From Elusimicrobiota bacterium (GTDB lineage: Bacteria; Elusimicrobiota; Elusimicrobia; UBA1565; JACRDR01): 64,000 nt of DNA. Position numbers and translations under genes: made by a program. Positions 61,785-64,000 of the stretch are shown here, piece by piece. Numbering within the stretch: position 1 is the first letter of the stretch; each line of letters starts with the position of its first letter. The stretch covers positions 1 to 64,000 of the forward strand of contig JACQBA010000009.1 of assembly GCA_016194745.1 (NCBI GenBank). The letters are read 5' to 3'. The notes below the pieces were generated by a model, which was not told where the DNA came from, searched no databases, and saw only the letters and a program-made list of their open reading frames with translations.

Positions 61785-63005
61785 CTACTGACCCAAGGCC
61801 GTCAGGCCCGGCAACGCCTTGCCCTCGAGGAACTCGAGGCTGGCGCCGCCGCCGGTCGAGCAGTGGGTGACCTTGTCCTGGAGCTTCGCGACCGCGAGGG
61901 CGGCCAGGCTGTCGCCGCCTCCGACGATCGTGACCGCCCCGGATTTGGTCGCCTTGGCCATCGCCTTCGCGACGGCCATGGTCCCCTTCGAGAACGGCTC
62001 CATCTCGAAGATGCCCATCGGCCCGTTCCAAAAGATCGTCTTCGAGTTTCGGATCTGCCCGATGATGATCTCGATCGTGCGCGGCCCGATGTCGACGCCG
62101 ATCATGCCCTGCGGGACGGCCATCCCCTGCGTCTCCTGGGGCTTGGCGTCCGCCTTGATCTCGGCGACGGCGAGATGATCCGCCGGAAGGAGCAGCTCGA
62201 CGTTCTTCGCGTAGGCCTTCGCGATGATCTCTTTGGCTTCGCCGATCTTCTCCTTCTCCAGGAGCGATTTCCCGATCGAGATGTTCTGCGCCGAGAGGAA
62301 CGTATAGGCCATCCCGCCGCCGATGATCATCGCGTCGACGCGATCGGTCAAACGCTGCAGCACGCCGATCTTGTCCGAGACTTTGGCGCCGCCAAGGATC
62401 GCCAGGAATGGGCGGTTCGGATTGCCGATCACCCGATCGAGGAACTCGAGCTCCTTCTGCACGAGCAAGCCGATGCAGCCGGGCAGGTGCTTCGGCACGC
62501 CGGCCGTCGAGGCGTGCGCGCGGTGGAGGGCGCCGAATGCGTCCTGCACGAACACGTCTCCGTGCTTGGCCAGGCTCTTGGCAAACGCGTCGTCGTTCTC
62601 TTCCTCTTCCGAATGGTAGCGCAGGTTCTCGAGCAGGACGACGTCCCCCGGCTTGAGCGCCGCGGTCATTTTCTCGGCCGCCGCCCCGACGCAGTCCGGG
62701 GAGAATTGGACCTTCTTGCCGAGCAGCTTCTCGAGCTCCGGCAGGACGGGCTTGAGCGAGTACTTGGGGTCCGTAGTTCCCTTGGGGCGACCGAGGTGAG
62801 CCATGAGGACGATGCCCGCGCCTTCATCGAGGATGCGCTTTAAGGTCGGGATCGTCTCGCGGATGCGCGTGTTATCGGTGACCGCGCCGCCCTTCATGGG
62901 CACGTTGTAATCGACGCGAACAAGGACCCGCTTTCCTTTGAGCTTCATCTCCTGCACGCGGCGGATCTTGAGAGCCTTTTTGTCCGGCGTCGTCTTCTCG
63001 GTCAT
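61785..63005 (-). CDS. pgk: phosphoglycerate kinase
   Basis: A 406-residue PGK that makes ATP from 1,3-bisphosphoglycerate in glycolysis. RVLVRVDYNVPMKGG, TRIRETIPTLKRILDEGA, LMAHLGRPKG, VLLENLRYH, AILGGAKVSDKIGVL, FWNGPMGIFEMEPF and the nucleotide loop VTIVGGGDSLAA are all canonical. The N-terminus has about 20 extra basic residues. Its ATG abuts the arginase stop with no gap, indicating co-transcription. Confidence 0.98.
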   Translation of the reverse strand: MTEKTTPDKKALKIRRVQEMKLKGKRVLVRVDYNVPMKGGAVTDNTRIRETIPTLKRILDEGAGIVLMAHLGRPKGTTDPKYSLKPVLPELEKLLGKKVQFSPDCVGAAAEKMTAALKPGDVVLLENLRYHSEEEENDDAFAKSLAKHGDVFVQDAFGALHRAHASTAGVPKHLPGCIGLLVQKELEFLDRVIGNPNRPFLAILGGAKVSDKIGVLQRLTDRVDAMIIGGGMAYTFLSAQNISIGKSLLEKEKIGEAKEIIAKAYAKNVELLLPADHLAVAEIKADAKPQETQGMAVPQGMIGVDIGPRTIEIIIGQIRNSKTIFWNGPMGIFEMEPFSKGTMAVAKAMAKATKSGAVTIVGGGDSLAALAVAKLQDKVTHCSTGGGASLEFLEGKALPGLTALGQ

Positions 63006-63911
63006 CTAATAGATCCTCTTGCCCAGCGCCGACAAGATGAGCTCGGCGGCGAGCTCGGCCGTCGTGTTGTGGCTGTCTTCCAGCGGATTGACCTCGGTGA
63101 GGTCCATCGAACTCATGCGCCCCGTCTCCGCGATCATCTCCATCAGAAGGTGCGCCTCGCGGTAGGTGAGCCCGCCGCGCTTGGGGGTGCCGACGCCCTG
63201 GGCGATCGACGGATCCGCCGCGTCGATGTCGAAGCTGCAGTGCAGCGGGGAGTCCCCTGCGGTCGCGATCTCGATGGCCTGCTCGGCGACCCGCGCCATC
63301 CCCTGCCGGTCGATGTCGGCCATCGTGAAGACGCGCACGCCCGTCTCGCGAAGGATGCGCTTTTCCCCGTCGTCCACGTCGCGGATGCCGACGAGGCACA
63401 CGCGCCTGGCGTCGAGCGCGGGCGAGAAGCCCGCCAGGCGGTTGAACATCGCCGAGCCGAGACCCAAAAGGTGCGCCAAGGGCATCCCATGGACGTTCCC
63501 GCTGGTCGAGGTGCGGGGCGTGTTGATGTCGGTGTGGGCGTCGACCCAGACGACGCCCGGGATCTTTCGGGACTCGCGCATCTTCTTGGCGACGCCCGAG
63601 ATGGAGCCCATGGCGAGGCTATGGTCGCCGCCCAAGACGACGGGCACGCGGCCGCGCTTCAAGGCCGCATACGTCTCCTTGGCGAGCGCCTTGCAGACCT
63701 TCTCGATCGCCGCGGCGTGCTTCATCTTGCCGCTGCCGGGCTCCGAGTCCGGAATGGACACGTCGCCGCGGTCCTGGACCTCGACGCCTAGCTCCTCGAG
63801 GCGTTTCTCGAGGTCCGTGCGGCGAATCGCCGCGGGCCCACCCGCGGAGCCCCGCTTGCTGGCTCCGAGCTCCAAGGGAACGCCGATGAGGGCGACTTTC
63901 TTGGTCGTCAT
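63006..63911 (-). CDS. rocF: arginase
   Basis: A 301-residue ureohydrolase. Manganese ligands lie in VVLGGDHSLA, VVWVDAHTDINTPRTSTSGN and SFDIDAADPS; the SGNVHGMPLAHLLG segment and the N-terminal VALIGVPLELGASKRGSAGGP favour arginase over agmatinase. It hydrolyses arginine to ornithine and urea. The family consensus DAIDP/DALDP reads DAADP here. It is placed directly upstream of pgk, an uncommon partner. Confidence 0.93.
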   Translation of the reverse strand: MTTKKVALIGVPLELGASKRGSAGGPAAIRRTDLEKRLEELGVEVQDRGDVSIPDSEPGSGKMKHAAAIEKVCKALAKETYAALKRGRVPVVLGGDHSLAMGSISGVAKKMRESRKIPGVVWVDAHTDINTPRTSTSGNVHGMPLAHLLGLGSAMFNRLAGFSPALDARRVCLVGIRDVDDGEKRILRETGVRVFTMADIDRQGMARVAEQAIEIATAGDSPLHCSFDIDAADPSIAQGVGTPKRGGLTYREAHLLMEMIAETGRMSSMDLTEVNPLEDSHNTTAELAAELILSALGKRIY

Positions 63912-64000
63912 GGCAGACCGGGTAGCGCGACCCGCGAGCGTCGCTGTCGATGCGATGGGGGTCTCCCGCCGGCTCTAGGCCGCGACCTTCGCCTTGCTCT

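Noticed and set aside
63975..64000. Possible 3' end of a minus-strand gene (...SKAKVAA stop)
   Set aside because: Only seven codons are inside the window, too few to identify or support as a gene.

Overview
The window is a GC-rich, densely packed bacterial chromosome segment with short spacers and many ATGA/GTGA start-stop overlaps. No phage, CRISPR array, insertion sequence or rRNA operon is visible. Several traits together suggest a high-GC member of the Elusimicrobiota or a neighbouring uncultured phylum. These are a membrane-anchored fibre-like protein with a TYYPSPSGIY-type N-terminal motif, many exported low-complexity proteins of no recognised family, a complete hopanoid block, and acyl-CoA and leucine catabolism genes. 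This placement is inference from gene content.

Layout. 1-2.2 kb (-): OmpR-type response regulator and a tandem-HAMP signalling protein cut by the left edge. 2.4-6.5 kb: nucleotide-sugar dehydrogenase, glmS, tRNA-Cys, a long inverted repeat and a small SnoaL-like protein. 6.5-12.4 kb (-): a phospholipase C-like exported protein and a complete branched-chain amino-acid ABC transporter (livK-H-M-G-F). 12.5-13.7 kb: a small coiled-coil exported protein and the fibre-like protein with poly-tryptophan runs. 13.8-22.9 kb (+): an almost gapless isoprenoid/hopanoid operon, shc-hpnH-hpnA-hpnG-like-prenyl diphosphate synthase-dxs-ispH-small zinc protein. 23-30 kb: orphan substrate-binding protein, zinc ribbon protein, oligoribonuclease, M23 peptidase, phospholipase D, SixA-like phosphatase, HEAT and VWA proteins, rsmD. 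30-36.5 kb: receiver-metallo-beta-lactamase fusion, endonuclease IV, aldehyde dehydrogenase, CPXCG protein, M20 peptidase, O-methyltransferase. 36.5-45.3 kb: methylcrotonyl-CoA carboxylase-type carboxyltransferase, two divergent exported proteins (one with peptidoglycan-binding and double-psi-barrel-like domains), enoyl-CoA hydratase, HMG-CoA lyase, GT39-like transferase. 45.4-51.6 kb: subtilisin-like protease, CheY-like regulator, a cluster of unrecognised membrane/exported proteins, DUF2383-like protein. 51.7-58.4 kb: alpha/beta hydrolase, two paralogous YafK-type L,D-transpeptidases around an ATP-grasp gene, small exported proteins. 58.4-64 kb (-): methyltransferase, rlmN, an AT-rich orphan, tRNA-Ala, tRNA-Leu, secG, pgk, arginase.

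How the genes work together. Dxs and IspH (MEP pathway), a prenyl diphosphate synthase, squalene-hopene cyclase and HpnH/HpnA/HpnG-type tailoring enzymes form one transcription unit leading to elongated hopanoids. The liv transporter plus carboxyltransferase, hydratase and HMG-CoA lyase suggest leucine uptake and oxidation. The L,D-transpeptidases, M23 peptidase, peptidoglycan-binding proteins, GlmS and sugar dehydrogenase point to active envelope remodelling.

Two points cut across the window. First, many genes have a near-consensus -10 hexamer only 5-14 nt before the start codon and no Shine-Dalgarno sequence, which predicts widespread leaderless or near-leaderless mRNAs. I used this to choose several starts. 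Second, recurring short motifs of the AGGCCCA and CTAGRCATTTAGA types lie in front of exported-protein genes and are not explained by any regulator I recognise.
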